Part shown: in pieces, positions 35,631 to 45,533 of the stretch
Position numbering within the stretch: position 1 is the stretch's first letter
How the letters are laid out: every line of letters begins with the position of its first letter
Assembly (NCBI RefSeq): GCF_023554105.1
Contig: NZ_JAMJWE010000017.1
Location: forward strand, 19,865 to 83,864
Length of the DNA stretch: 64,000 bases
Reading direction: 5' to 3'
DNA from: Brucella sp. 21LCYQ03
GTDB lineage: Bacteria > Pseudomonadota > Alphaproteobacteria > Rhizobiales > Rhizobiaceae
Notes under the pieces: model-generated
What the model was told of the DNA's origin: nothing
The model's database searches: none
Seen by the model: the letters and a program-made list of their open reading frames with translations, nothing else
Translations under genes and position numbers: made by a program

Positions 35631-36086
35631 ATGAAAGACGACAAACAAGAATCTCATCTCAATCTGTCGGATATGGTTTGTTTCGCGATCTATTCCACTG
35701 CGAATGCATTGACGCGCGCATACCAGCCAATTCTGAACAAGCTAGAGCTAACCTATCCGCAGTTTCTGGTAATGGTTGTTTTATGGGAACAGGATAATTG
35801 CACGGTTTCGGAAATTGGCGCGAAACTCAATCTCGATTCCGGCACGCTCACCCCGCTTTTAAAACGGCTTGAAGCAGCAGGCCATCTCGCGCGTCGCAGA
35901 GATCCAGAGGATGAGCGACAGGTCCGCATTACGCTGACTGATGAAGGTCGTACTTTGCGGACAAAAGCCGCCGATATTCCAGAGCAAGTCTTCTGCGCGC
36001 TTGGTGAGCCTCTGAATGAATTGCAAAATTTGCGCGATCGATTGCTGAATGTCCGCAATAATCTCAAAGACAGCATTTCAAAATAA
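35631..36086 (+). CDS. ohrR: MarR-family organic peroxide sensor OhrR
   Basis: 151 residues from ATG 35631 (MKDDKQESHLNLSDMVCFAI) with GGAG upstream; the in-frame start at 35577 would run into the operator. The peroxidatic cysteine is Cys17 in SDMVCFAIYSTANALTRAYQ, with the partner tyrosines in the ELTYPQFLVMVVLW helix. Winged helix: TVSEIGAKLNLDSGTLTPLL and RRRDPEDERQVRITLT. Repressor of ohr until its cysteine is oxidised. Confidence 0.93.
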   Translation: MKDDKQESHLNLSDMVCFAIYSTANALTRAYQPILNKLELTYPQFLVMVVLWEQDNCTVSEIGAKLNLDSGTLTPLLKRLEAAGHLARRRDPEDERQVRITLTDEGRTLRTKAADIPEQVFCALGEPLNELQNLRDRLLNVRNNLKDSISK

Positions 36087-36089
36087 CAA

Positions 36090-36120
36090 AAAAGCGCCGG
36101 TTTCCCGGCGCTTTTGTTTT
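36090..36120. terminator. Bidirectional terminator between ohrR and asd
   Basis: AAAAGCGCCGG TTTC CCGGCGCTTTT with T-runs both ways, separating convergent genes. Confidence 0.9.
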
Positions 36121-36137
36121 ATTAGCTGCACGATCGA

Positions 36138-37172
36138 TTAAGCAGCAAGTGCCTTCGGCGTGATCAGACCACGCGCAACGAGCAGTTCTGCAATCTGGAT
36201 CGTGTTGAGCGCTGCACCTTTACGCAGATTGTCGGAAACAACCCACATCGACAGGCCGTTTTCAACTGTGATGTCTTCACGGATACGGCTGATGTAAGTT
36301 GCGTCTTCCCCTGCCGATTCATAAGGCGTGATATAACCGCCATTTTCGTGCTTATCGACAACCTGACAGCCCGGTGCTTCACGCAGAATTTCACGTGCTT
36401 CTTCAGCCGAAATCGGGTTTTCGAACTCGATGTTAACAGCTTCGGAGTGGCCAATGAAGACAGGAACGCGCACAGCCGTTGCCGTGAGCTTGATCTTTGG
36501 ATCAAGCATCTTCTTGGTTTCAGCCATCACCTTCCATTCTTCTTTGGTGTAGCCGTCTTCCATAAATTCGTCGATATGCGGGATAACGTTGAACGCAATG
36601 CGCTTGGTGAACTTCTGCGCCGTGACAGGATCGGCAACGAAAACTGCACGCGACTGCTGAAACAGCTCGTCCATGCCTTCCTTGCCAGCACCTGAAACGG
36701 ACTGGTATGTCGCAACAACAACGCGCTTGATCTTGGCTGCATCGTGAAGCGGCTTCAAAGCAACAACGAGCTGCGCAGTCGAGCAATTCGGATTGGCAAT
36801 GATGTTACGCTTGCGGAAGTCTTCGATCGCATCCGGGTTCACTTCCGGAACGATCAGCGGAACATTGGCATCATAGCGCCATGCGGATGAATTATCGATA
36901 ACAACGCAACCCTGCGCACCGATCTTCGGCGACCATTCTTTTGAAATGTTGCCACCAGCAGACATAAGGCAAATGTCAGTATCCGAAAAATCGTACTGGT
37001 CGAGCGCCCTAACTTTCAACGTCTTATCGCCATAAGATACTTCTGTACCCTGACTGCGACGCGAAGCAAGTGCTACGACTTCATCAGCCGGAAAACCGCG
37101 TTCTTCGAGGATATTGAGCATTTCGCGACCGACATTTCCGGTGGCGCCGACGACTGCAATCTTAAAACCCAT
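36138..37172 (-). CDS. asd: Aspartate-semialdehyde dehydrogenase
   Basis: 344 residues. NADP loop VVGATGNVGREML, catalytic Cys130 in NIIANPNCSTAQLV, and the substrate site SVSGAGKEGMDELFQQ are all present. It makes aspartate semialdehyde, the branch point to lysine/diaminopimelate, threonine, methionine and isoleucine. ACAGGAGACAGGTAA stands before the ATG. Upstream are a terminator hairpin ending 30 bp before the start and a 42-codon leader frame rich in aspartate-family codons, so transcription is probably attenuated by the end-product amino acids (inference). Confidence 0.96.
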   Translation of the reverse strand: MGFKIAVVGATGNVGREMLNILEERGFPADEVVALASRRSQGTEVSYGDKTLKVRALDQYDFSDTDICLMSAGGNISKEWSPKIGAQGCVVIDNSSAWRYDANVPLIVPEVNPDAIEDFRKRNIIANPNCSTAQLVVALKPLHDAAKIKRVVVATYQSVSGAGKEGMDELFQQSRAVFVADPVTAQKFTKRIAFNVIPHIDEFMEDGYTKEEWKVMAETKKMLDPKIKLTATAVRVPVFIGHSEAVNIEFENPISAEEAREILREAPGCQVVDKHENGGYITPYESAGEDATYISRIREDITVENGLSMWVVSDNLRKGAALNTIQIAELLVARGLITPKALAA

Positions 37173-37202
37173 TTACCTGTCTCCTGTCCTCTCCGCTTCC
37201 AT

Positions 37203-37222
37203 AAAAACCCGCGACCAGCGGG
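37203..37222 (-). terminator. Putative attenuator terminator before asd
   Basis: On the minus strand CCCGC TGGTC GCGGG TTTTTA, a short GC stem with a T-run, 49 nt after the leader stop and 30 nt before asd. The minus-strand hexamer GGCCCG (37219-37224), which includes the left arm, can pair with CGGGTC (37239-37244), giving a possible antiterminator helix. Position inside the asd leader distinguishes it from an end-of-gene terminator. Confidence 0.65.
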
Positions 37223-37271
37223 CCTTTTCCCTGGGCCGGACCCGGGGAGAGAGGGCGAGCAGGCCAAGGGG

Positions 37272-37400
37272 TCAGACCGTTTTGGTGGTCGTTTTAATGC
37301 AAGTGGCCATGGTAATTTTGGAAACGGACGCCATAGCGACACCGATGGCGTTGAGGCCATTCAGTCCGTACAGGCTATGTGATGCGCAGGAAGCGTTCAC
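37272..37400 (-). CDS. asd leader peptide, 42 aa
   Basis: GTG start at 37400 preceded by AAAAGGAGAAATCCC, one of the best ribosome sites in the window, with an uninterrupted 42-codon frame ending TGA at 37272. The last 13 residues are TMATCIKTTTKTV, of which ten are Thr, Lys, Ile or Met, the end products of the pathway served by asd. It lies between the serA terminator and asd, and an intrinsic terminator follows 49 nt later. A shorter frame from ATG 37334 gives the same C-terminal 20 residues. It was found by reading the minus strand directly. The role as a ribosome-stalling leader is inferred from codon content and layout. Confidence 0.72.
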   Translation of the reverse strand: MNASCASHSLYGLNGLNAIGVAMASVSKITMATCIKTTTKTV

Positions 37401-37531
37401 GGGATTTCTCCTTTTCCGATTGCGCTTTTAAGCCCTTTGAGAAAAGAGTCAATGTGTTTGCAAAGACAAGCGCAACAAAACTGCTCAAATATGCAGGAAC
37501 AATGCCGCTTATTACCCTGACAGGCGCAATG

Positions 37532-37562
37532 AAAAGCCCGCGCAGCGGATGCGGCGCGGGCC
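37532..37562 (-). terminator. serA terminator
   Basis: On the minus strand GCCCGCGC, a ten-base loop, GCGCGGGC and TTTTC, directly after serA. Confidence 0.85.
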
Positions 37563-37582
37563 TTACTCAAAATTGCGACGAA

Positions 37583-38821
37583 TTAATACAGCAGACGCGT
37601 GCGGATGGTGCCCGGAATTTCGCGCATCGCCTGAAGCACGTCCTCAGCGTGTTCCTCCATCGCATCGCCTTCAATCACCACATAACCCACTTCACCATCG
37701 GTCTGCAAAAACTGGCTGATGATGTTGATATTGTGCGACGAGAAAATATTGACGAGGCTGTTGAGAATGCCCGGACGGTTTTCGTGCACATGCATGAAGC
37801 GCGTACCGTTTGGACGTGCTGGCAACTGTACTTGTGGGAAGTTGACAGCACCGAGCGTCGAGCCGACATCGGAATATTCAACGAGCTTACGGGTCACTTC
37901 CATGCCAATGCGCTCTTGTGCTTCTGCAGTCGAACCACCGATATGTGGGGTTAGAATAACATTCTCCAACCCCTGCAAAGGCGAAACAAACGGATCTTTG
38001 TTGGATGCAGGTTCAACCGGGAACACGTCGATTGCTGCACCAGCAAGATGGCCTTCTTTAAGCACTGTGGCCAGCGCTTCCAGATCAACCACATTTCCGC
38101 GCGCATTGTTTATGAGGAAGGCACCCTTCTTCATCTTGCGCAACTTGGCTTCGGTGATCATCTTGGCCGTCGATTTGTTCGATGGCACATGCAGGCTGAT
38201 CACGTCGGAAATTTCAAGCAGTTCGTCAAGCGTCTCGGTCGGGATCACATTACCGTATTGCAGCTTGTCGGTCATGTCGAAATAGCGAACGGTCATGCCG
38301 AGGCTTTCGGCAAGGTTGCCGACCTGCGAACCGATATTGCCGTAACCAATGATACCCAGCGTCTTACCGCGCACTTCGCGGCTACCTGTCGCACTTTTGT
38401 CCCAGCCCCCGGCATGCGCGGAGTTGGAACGCGGGAAAATCCGACGCATCAACATGATGATTTCGCCAATCACCAGTTCGGCCACCGAACGTGTATTGGA
38501 GAAAGGCGCATTGAAAACAGGGATACCGCGCTTGCGAGCAGCTTTCAGGTCAACCTGATTGGTACCAACCGAAAAACAACCAACTGCGATCAAGCGCTGT
38601 GCAGCTTCAAAAACCTCATCGGTGAGCTGCGTGCGCGAGCGGATGCCCACAATATGGGCCGACGCAATCGCCTCGATAAGCTCCGCCTTGTCCAATGCCT
38701 TTGGCAGATGGACAACATTGGTATAGCCAGACGACTTGAAATAATCGACAGCGGACTGATTGATGCCTTCGAGAAGAAGAACATTGATACGCTCACGCGC
38801 AAATGAAAGACGTGCGGTCAT
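37583..38821 (-). CDS. serA: D-3-phosphoglycerate dehydrogenase
   Basis: 412 residues from ATG 38821 (MTARLSFARERINVLLLEGI); the longer frame adds 27 unlikely residues. NAD motif GIIGYGNIGSQVGNLAESLG, catalytic arginine in NNARGNVVDLEAL, glutamate in the VFPVEP region and histidine in VILTPHIGGSTAEAQ. A C-terminal ACT domain (RFMHVHENRPGILNSLVNIF) gives serine feedback control. First step of serine synthesis. This is the E. coli-like shorter type. Confidence 0.95.
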   Translation of the reverse strand: MTARLSFARERINVLLLEGINQSAVDYFKSSGYTNVVHLPKALDKAELIEAIASAHIVGIRSRTQLTDEVFEAAQRLIAVGCFSVGTNQVDLKAARKRGIPVFNAPFSNTRSVAELVIGEIIMLMRRIFPRSNSAHAGGWDKSATGSREVRGKTLGIIGYGNIGSQVGNLAESLGMTVRYFDMTDKLQYGNVIPTETLDELLEISDVISLHVPSNKSTAKMITEAKLRKMKKGAFLINNARGNVVDLEALATVLKEGHLAGAAIDVFPVEPASNKDPFVSPLQGLENVILTPHIGGSTAEAQERIGMEVTRKLVEYSDVGSTLGAVNFPQVQLPARPNGTRFMHVHENRPGILNSLVNIFSSHNINIISQFLQTDGEVGYVVIEGDAMEEHAEDVLQAMREIPGTIRTRLLY

Positions 38822-39070
38822 TTTTGGGGCTTTCAGGCTCTGGCTATGCTGATTAACTCGCATATGAGTTTGTTGGCATTTATCGCGAGAGCGACTTAGC
38901 ACTCAAAACCAAAGAAAAAAACCCAATTCGACCAAAATTGACGGATTGGTGTCGTATTTAGATAATCATTCCAATTCTACAGAATATGACCGTTAGAAAC
39001 GCTTTAGATTGATGGGATCGCGTTGGCGATTTGTCCAACATGCAACGAACCCATTTCCCGAACACTATAA

Positions 39071-39100
39071 AAAACGCCCGGCTTATGATCCGGGCGTTTT
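39071..39100. terminator. Terminator of autotransporter gene
   Basis: AAAACGCCCGG CTTATGAT CCGGGCGTTTT; 11-bp stem, T-run on the minus strand just after the autotransporter stop. Confidence 0.88.
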
Positions 39101-39120
39101 GAATTTTAGTTTCTTTATTT

Positions 39121-42100
39121 TCACCAATTGACTTTGAAGCCGATGTTTCCTTTGATTTTATAGCTATCGGCGAAATGGTTGAGTGCGGTTCCGACGGAGC
39201 CTTCGCCATAGAATACATATTTGCCGTCAGCCCATGCATAAGCACCACCTGCACCGATGCCACCCCATGTATCATCGCTGTCTGTCGCCATATGTGTACC
39301 CGCGTAATTGATGCGCGCGTCGCCCATAAGCTCCTGATAAAGATTGGCAATACCATAGAGAGATGTATTGACCATTCGACCGTCATTGCCTTTCCAGCTG
39401 TTGGCGTAGTTGGCGGCAAGGCCGAGCCGGGCAGTCAGGCTATCACTGCTTCGATTAGAAATGCGTGCACCATACGTATCGCTAAACGTGTCGAAATCTA
39501 CTGATGACCACATCAATTGCGCCTGTGGCGTGAGTGACCAGTTTTGGTTCATCGCAAAGCGTTGACCGGCTTCGATGCTGAGGGCGTAACCGATGCCCTT
39601 ATTGCCGTTCTTGAGGGTCGGGTTTGCGGCATCAACATCAAGATCGCTGTCATACCAGTTCACCTGTGCCTGTCCATCGAGATAGAAGCCGGACGTGCCA
39701 TACCAAGTGGCCGTTGCCCCCAGTCCCCATCCTTGCGTGTCGATCGTACCGGAACCATCTCCAGTGCGGTTATCAACATCTGAACGCGCATTGCCATACT
39801 GCCCGGTAATACCAGCAAACAGCTTGCCATTCTCATTCTCATAGAACTGACCATCAACACCCGCCTGCATAATGAGCGTGTTGATGTCCTGATGCAGATC
39901 ACCGGCCGTAGAGCGGTTTTCCTGACGGTTATGCGCGCCTTCAATGCGGCCCCATATGGCCTTGTTATCGCTTTCACCTGAACGGGCACCTGAACTGGCA
40001 CCTGAACCAGCCTGATCAGCACCACCCAGATAACGCTGGCCGACGCGCTGTTGCAATGTTGGCAGTGCATTCAAAGCTTGCAGTGTTGACGTATAGGATT
40101 CATAGACAGGAGCAGCCGCACTGTAACGACCAGGAGCAGGATCGGGATTAGGCCCTGGTGCGGGTGGTGTCGGACATGTGTTCGTCGTCTGGCAATCCGG
40201 ATCAACCGGAGGCACCGGAGTATTGTTGCTGCTGACCAGATACCAGTTGCCGTCATTGGGCGTATTCGTGCCACCCTTTTGCAGCGTGTAGGCGTAAGCA
40301 GTATTGGTCATGATGGCTTGTTGGCCATCCTTGGTGACATAATCGCCATTGAGGGTGAACGCGCCAAGAGAGTTGCCGCCAACGCTGACAATCTCGATAC
40401 CATTATTGGTTTTAGCGCCAAATCCATCGCGGTTTGTGATGTCGATATGAGTGCTGCCTGATGTGCTGCCACCCACATTCAACCGATCTGCCACCGAATT
40501 GTCATCACCAAACACGGCAGACATATGCAGTGTGCCGCCATTGCCGTTATAATCACCTGAGACGTTAAGGACAGTCGCGTTTATCCCACCGAAGAAGACA
40601 TTACCGGCATTGGAAAGCCCCGCCATATTGGTCGCAAAACCTTCGAGCTGAAGTGATGCTCCGCTAGCAACGTTAAAGGTAGACGCGCTAGAGAAGCCAC
40701 CGGCTGCCCCCTGGACCAAAGCACCTTCGTTGATCGCAGTAACCCCCGAATAATCATTGGCTCCATAAAGAACCAGATCGCCGTCATTGGTCTTGGTAAT
40801 CCCACCTGTGCCGGAAATCTTGCCGGAGAAATCACCATGCAGGTTCTGATTAAGCGTTAGCGTGCCGGAGCCAAGATTGATCGCCCCATCGCCTGTTTTA
40901 CCACCCAAAAGACTACCAACGCTTTGATTGAGGTTGGCAAGATCAAGCCTCGCACCACCATTGACCATGACATTGCCTGAACCAAAAGCATTGTCGGCAA
41001 TACCCGCCTTCGCGGTTCCGCCTTTGACCGTTAGCCCACCGGAAAACGTGTTGTTTCCTGCAAAGGTGGTTGTGCTATTACCGTCCTTGGTTACAGCACC
41101 AATACCGCTCACCTTGTTCGCCAGATTAAAATCCTGATCCTTGTTGATCAGCAGACCACTTTGGCCAAACCTGCTGCTCGCCAGAACAATCTCGGCACTG
41201 TTGGCGATGCTGCCATTACCGCTCAACTCCAACGTCCCGTCTTTGACGGTTGTCGTGCCGCTATAGATATTCTGACCCGTCAGGTTGAGGGTTCCATAGT
41301 TCACTTTGGTAAAGCCATTCTGGCCCTCAAGCACAGAAGCAATGGTTGCAACATAGCTCGCACTATCCTGCGTACCGTCACCAACATTAATTTGGTTATC
41401 CGCCCCACCCAGCGTAATTGCGCCGCCCGTAACCGTGTAACCATCAACGAAGAACTGCAAGCCCTTAACGGTAGGCTTAAAATTCGTGGCAACAGTCACC
41501 GTGCCAGCCGTTCCTTCAAAAATTGCGAATTGGTTGTTATCCCATTTTTTGTTGAAACTCCCGTCTTGATCCGTCCAGTTGGCATTACTTGCATCCCAGG
41601 TACCATCACCACCATCAACGAGATTATTATCGTGTTTACTCGTATCCTGGCCATCCCAAAAGCTCAGTATAGCGCCTGCACTATTAACCAGATTGACCTG
41701 ATGGGGGGTGCTTGTCAGAATACTCCAGCCCGTGTCACCATTTGGCACAGTGCCAAGGGATAGTGTATTGTCGGTCAATGTCCCGCCATATTCAAAAATA
41801 CGATAACGACCGGGACCGAAACCACCTGCATCCGTGATATTCAATGTGCCTGCAAGCGTAAGGTTACCTTTTACATCAAACAAACCACTGGCGTTAGGCG
41901 CACCCAGGTCGACGCTGACAATGCTACCGGTATTGAGCGTCAAGTCTTTGTCAAATGTAAGCTTCTGGCCGCTTTGAGCGAAGAGGGTACCGCCTGTCGC
42001 AATATCCGTCGTGTCACCAATCGTGCCATGCCCCCCAAGTGATCCGCCGGACGCAACATGAACTGCCCCGGCACCATTACCGAGTTTGCCGCCATCAAGA

Positions 42101-45100
42101 CGTAAAGAACCCTGACTGACAGTCGTGTTTCCCTGGTAGCCGCTGCTATCACCCGTTAAAGCCAGCGTACCAGCGCCAGTTTTGGTCAGAGCGCCTGAAC
42201 CGGTAAAGACATTGGATAAGGCAAAATGATTGTTTGCGTCGTCGATATCGAAACTGCCGCCATGCGCGCCCCAGACGATTTGCTTTGTAGTATTTGTAAA
42301 ATGCGTCCCCATAATTTGCAGTGTGCCACCGTCAAAATTAAGCGGACCTGTTCCCAGATTCTCATCTTGTTCTGCTGAAATTACACCGGCATTGAGAGAT
42401 GTGCCGCCACTGTAACCATTGTTACCCGAAAGCGTCAGCGTACCAGCACCGTTCTGCGTGAGACTGCCCGTACCGCTAATGACACTGGCTAATGCCGTTG
42501 CACCAATATTATCAACCACAAGGTTGCCACCATTCAGAGCGATGGCGTTCGTTATTGAACCATCCGTGACGCCATCACCGAGCTGCAATATCCCGCCCGA
42601 AACCGTTGTTCCGCCGGTATACGTATTGGCTGCCGTCATGATCAGCGTGCCGTCACCCGATTTGGTCAAGCTGCCTGTGGCCTTTAACGCATTTTTGAAA
42701 ATACCACCAAATGTAGCTGTTTTGTTTGCATCAACTGAAATTGTGCCACCATGGGATGTCAACAACACGGCCCGGCTCGAATTCATCGTATTGGTAAGGT
42801 GCAACGTGCCCGTATCAAAGTTCAGCGCACCCGATGCATCACCCAGATTTGCATCAGACGCGACCTGAAGCGTCCCTCCATTGAGGTAGGTACCACCCTT
42901 ATAAAGATTGTCACCACTCAAAACCAGTGTGCCAGCGCCAAGCTTCGTCAGAGAACCACCCGCGCTAAGCTTCTGATCAACCGTGAATGTGTTACCAGAA
43001 TCAACGATGTCAAAGCCGCCGCCTTCACTGAACAATTGAATAGTCGCCGCAGTTGAATGCATCGTCGTACCGGTGACCTGCAATATGCCGCCCCCGAACT
43101 CAATACGATGTGCATTACCGCCTCCGAGATGACTATCTGCATTAACGGAAAGTTCCCCACCTTTGAGATACGTGATGGCGGCGTGAGTCGTCCCATTGAG
43201 AACGAGAACACCATCGCCTATCTTGTAGAGAGTAGCGTCTCCAGTAATGCTTGCGCCGTAATTAATTGTGTGACCATTGGTATCAAAACTACCGCCCAGC
43301 CCGTTAAGTTCAAGTGGAACATCAACGTTCAAAGCTTTCGTACCAGCTTGAATTATACCACCATTCATGGTGATTTTGCCTTGGACAAATGAACCTGCGC
43401 TCACATCCGCCGTGGGTGTCCAGATGCCCTGTTGATTTAATTTTAATACAACATTGCCATTGTGAGATGTTACATCTCCGGTCCAATGAGATTGACCAGC
43501 AATCGTCATTTGGGCAGACGCGAACTGTTCCGGATGCTCACCTGTCACTGAAGAGGCCACGAAAAGATCGCCTGCCCAAGTGGTCGTGCCATCCATTGTG
43601 TATGTCAGCAAATTTTTGGCGGTAAACTTTCCACTGTCATCCACGTCATCCACATAGATGCCACCACCAAGAGTGGAATCCGTTGCGTGAAATATAAGCG
43701 TCGCCCCCTCCGGATCGTCATATGGGTGCGCATCTCCTGGAGAAATTGGCAGTTCAGTCGTCTTATTGATATAGATAAGTGAGCGATCAGCGATCGCGGA
43801 ATTGCCTGGCGCAACCAATTTGGACCCATTCGTGACATTCACCGTTGCAAAGGTTGCATCTATGTCAAAAAGCGAAACATACTTTCCCGAATGAGCCTCA
43901 GTAAAGTTAACCTGTACTTTGTTGAGATCGAATATATTATCAGCAAAAGTGGCAGGAGTAGGATCCTTGTCGTTTATACTTGTGGCAAATGGGGTGATCC
44001 CGCTCAAAAATACGGAAGCGCGCGAGGCCGCACTTCCCTGCATATCGAGGTTCATGGTGGTATTGGTCAGAGCTGCATGTGCATGCTGATTAAGCGACAC
44101 CACACCCCACGGGCCTGAAGGACCATCATCTTTCATGGTATAGTTCAGCATCATATTCTGCGCGGAAAACTGTGCGACATTGGGATAATAGGTGTCCGAA
44201 GCATCAGGAGCGCCACCTCCGCGTCGGCCTCCCGCGTCCCATTGCCCCGACAGCATCACCCAGCCATAAATTGCCGGGTAATTTGTGTCTCCAGATTGAT
44301 GAATATCCGACGTATTCTTCACACCCGACAGGTTTGGATTATATTGTTGTGAAAGGGTGTATGTTCCCCCCTTGTTAAAATTCAGGGAAACATTTGTGCC
44401 AGCCATCACAATCGCACCGTAAACAGATTGATTTTCGACTTTGTCTGTTGGTGTCAGGAGTGGGAGATTGAAGTTAACTGCGCCGTTGAAATCAGCATGA
44501 GTATCATTCAAGGTCATCGGCGCCACAACTGCAGCGCTGCCATTATTATAAAACATCTTGGCACTGGGTGAGACCACCATAGTTGTGGTGCCGCCAACGG
44601 TCAAAGAGCCATATAAGGCACTGTTATCTTTAGGGGGCACAACACCGGCACCACTCTCATAATGGGAGGCACCCTGATAAAACAGCATGCCGGCATCAAC
44701 ATTGAGATTTCCCTTAATATCCGTTTTCGTGGCTTGCCAGCGGCCGTTATCAGGACTTGCCTGCAAACTGTAATAAGAACTCAGGGCAGCAAGTGGAGAT
44801 TTAACATCTCCAGCTGTGCCCAACCCACTGATTGTATAATTGCCATTGACAGTCATCTCCCCTCCACCAGCAACGACCAGGCCGGCAAAATAGGATTTCG
44901 GCGTCATCACCGAGAGGTCACTCGCTTTGATGGTGTAGGTGACATTTCCGTCAAAAGTTACAGACGTTGCCTTGCTGGAGGCATAGGCAAACATACAGGA
45001 AGAGACATTGCCAACACCATTCTTACCGGCTGAACCTACAGCTTGGTCAACGACTGTGCAATTGGAAGCCCCCCCATTAATCGTCGACAGCCCATCGTCT

Positions 45101-45219
45101 GAATGAAATTCGGCATATGCATTAGACTGCGATTGCAGAAGAGCAATCGCTGTCATGGAGACACATCCCATAAGCATAAATGAATATTTGCGTAGACTAC
45201 ACGACCTCGGAAAACCCAC
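39121..45219 (-). CDS. Large PATR-repeat autotransporter adhesin (type Va)
   Basis: 2032 residues. GTG start at 45219 follows AAAGG; ATG 45177 is an alternative without a ribosome site. A long signal peptide ends near AYA at residue 36. The passenger holds at least eight autotransporter-associated beta-strand repeats between about residues 668 and 1500, for example GAGTLVLSGDNLYKGGTYLN, GDGTLIMTAANTYTGGTTVS and GAGTLTLSGNNGYSGGTSLN. A Pro-rich linker near 1673 (PTPPAPGPNPDPAPG) leads to a 12-strand beta-barrel (about 1750-2032) that ends in FKVNW with a terminal aromatic residue. Such proteins are displayed on the surface and often mediate adhesion, like Brucella Bma/Oma proteins. Substrate or host target unknown. 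Preceded by very AT-rich DNA. Confidence 0.93.
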   Translation of the reverse strand: MGFPRSCSLRKYSFMLMGCVSMTAIALLQSQSNAYAEFHSDDGLSTINGGASNCTVVDQAVGSAGKNGVGNVSSCMFAYASSKATSVTFDGNVTYTIKASDLSVMTPKSYFAGLVVAGGGEMTVNGNYTISGLGTAGDVKSPLAALSSYYSLQASPDNGRWQATKTDIKGNLNVDAGMLFYQGASHYESGAGVVPPKDNSALYGSLTVGGTTTMVVSPSAKMFYNNGSAAVVAPMTLNDTHADFNGAVNFNLPLLTPTDKVENQSVYGAIVMAGTNVSLNFNKGGTYTLSQQYNPNLSGVKNTSDIHQSGDTNYPAIYGWVMLSGQWDAGGRRGGGAPDASDTYYPNVAQFSAQNMMLNYTMKDDGPSGPWGVVSLNQHAHAALTNTTMNLDMQGSAASRASVFLSGITPFATSINDKDPTPATFADNIFDLNKVQVNFTEAHSGKYVSLFDIDATFATVNVTNGSKLVAPGNSAIADRSLIYINKTTELPISPGDAHPYDDPEGATLIFHATDSTLGGGIYVDDVDDSGKFTAKNLLTYTMDGTTTWAGDLFVASSVTGEHPEQFASAQMTIAGQSHWTGDVTSHNGNVVLKLNQQGIWTPTADVSAGSFVQGKITMNGGIIQAGTKALNVDVPLELNGLGGSFDTNGHTINYGASITGDATLYKIGDGVLVLNGTTHAAITYLKGGELSVNADSHLGGGNAHRIEFGGGILQVTGTTMHSTAATIQLFSEGGGFDIVDSGNTFTVDQKLSAGGSLTKLGAGTLVLSGDNLYKGGTYLNGGTLQVASDANLGDASGALNFDTGTLHLTNTMNSSRAVLLTSHGGTISVDANKTATFGGIFKNALKATGSLTKSGDGTLIMTAANTYTGGTTVSGGILQLGDGVTDGSITNAIALNGGNLVVDNIGATALASVISGTGSLTQNGAGTLTLSGNNGYSGGTSLNAGVISAEQDENLGTGPLNFDGGTLQIMGTHFTNTTKQIVWGAHGGSFDIDDANNHFALSNVFTGSGALTKTGAGTLALTGDSSGYQGNTTVSQGSLRLDGGKLGNGAGAVHVASGGSLGGHGTIGDTTDIATGGTLFAQSGQKLTFDKDLTLNTGSIVSVDLGAPNASGLFDVKGNLTLAGTLNITDAGGFGPGRYRIFEYGGTLTDNTLSLGTVPNGDTGWSILTSTPHQVNLVNSAGAILSFWDGQDTSKHDNNLVDGGDGTWDASNANWTDQDGSFNKKWDNNQFAIFEGTAGTVTVATNFKPTVKGLQFFVDGYTVTGGAITLGGADNQINVGDGTQDSASYVATIASVLEGQNGFTKVNYGTLNLTGQNIYSGTTTVKDGTLELSGNGSIANSAEIVLASSRFGQSGLLINKDQDFNLANKVSGIGAVTKDGNSTTTFAGNNTFSGGLTVKGGTAKAGIADNAFGSGNVMVNGGARLDLANLNQSVGSLLGGKTGDGAINLGSGTLTLNQNLHGDFSGKISGTGGITKTNDGDLVLYGANDYSGVTAINEGALVQGAAGGFSSASTFNVASGASLQLEGFATNMAGLSNAGNVFFGGINATVLNVSGDYNGNGGTLHMSAVFGDDNSVADRLNVGGSTSGSTHIDITNRDGFGAKTNNGIEIVSVGGNSLGAFTLNGDYVTKDGQQAIMTNTAYAYTLQKGGTNTPNDGNWYLVSSNNTPVPPVDPDCQTTNTCPTPPAPGPNPDPAPGRYSAAAPVYESYTSTLQALNALPTLQQRVGQRYLGGADQAGSGASSGARSGESDNKAIWGRIEGAHNRQENRSTAGDLHQDINTLIMQAGVDGQFYENENGKLFAGITGQYGNARSDVDNRTGDGSGTIDTQGWGLGATATWYGTSGFYLDGQAQVNWYDSDLDVDAANPTLKNGNKGIGYALSIEAGQRFAMNQNWSLTPQAQLMWSSVDFDTFSDTYGARISNRSSDSLTARLGLAANYANSWKGNDGRMVNTSLYGIANLYQELMGDARINYAGTHMATDSDDTWGGIGAGGAYAWADGKYVFYGEGSVGTALNHFADSYKIKGNIGFKVNW

Positions 45220-45475
45220 GAGAGATGCCTTTCAATAAATATAATATATTTATGTTATTAAATATAATTTAAATATAATATTATGTTGTTTTGATTCAAT
45301 AATATAACAGACTCAATACAATCTATCAAATAAAGTAGAATTGCAATCGAACTTAATATGGGTTTATTTTATTAAATTTTAATTTAGATACATTAATTTA
45401 CATCGGAATAATTACAAATATTTTGATTTAAATTACATCTATTATGGATACTTGTAACATGTCTCTTTTACAAGG
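45220..45475 (-). promoter_or_regulatory. Extremely AT-rich upstream region of autotransporter gene
   Basis: About 250 bp with long runs of A and T (many TAAATATAA and TATTATG motifs) in an otherwise GC-richer genome. It contains the promoter and is a likely site for silencing by nucleoid proteins such as MucR/H-NS-like factors (inference). No unique -10/-35 can be chosen because many match. Confidence 0.6.
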
Positions 45476-45533
45476 TTATGCATTACCTCTAACTACCACC
45501 CCGGCAGATCTGCGGATTAAAATCGGACTGGCT

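Noticed and set aside
37073..37360. 95-codon minus-strand frame overlapping the asd leader and asd start
   Set aside because: Different frame from the leader peptide, runs through the terminator hairpin and 100 bp into asd, and has no ribosome site.
37719..38806. Long plus-strand frames of 188 and 252 codons inside serA
   Set aside because: Complementary to conserved serA codons; no start context, and the composition is that of an antisense shadow.
40600..43300. Repeated DNA in the autotransporter as a possible tandem-repeat array or CRISPR
   Set aside because: The periodicity is protein-level (PATR beta-strand repeats) with divergent DNA and irregular spacing; there are no constant direct repeats with unique spacers.
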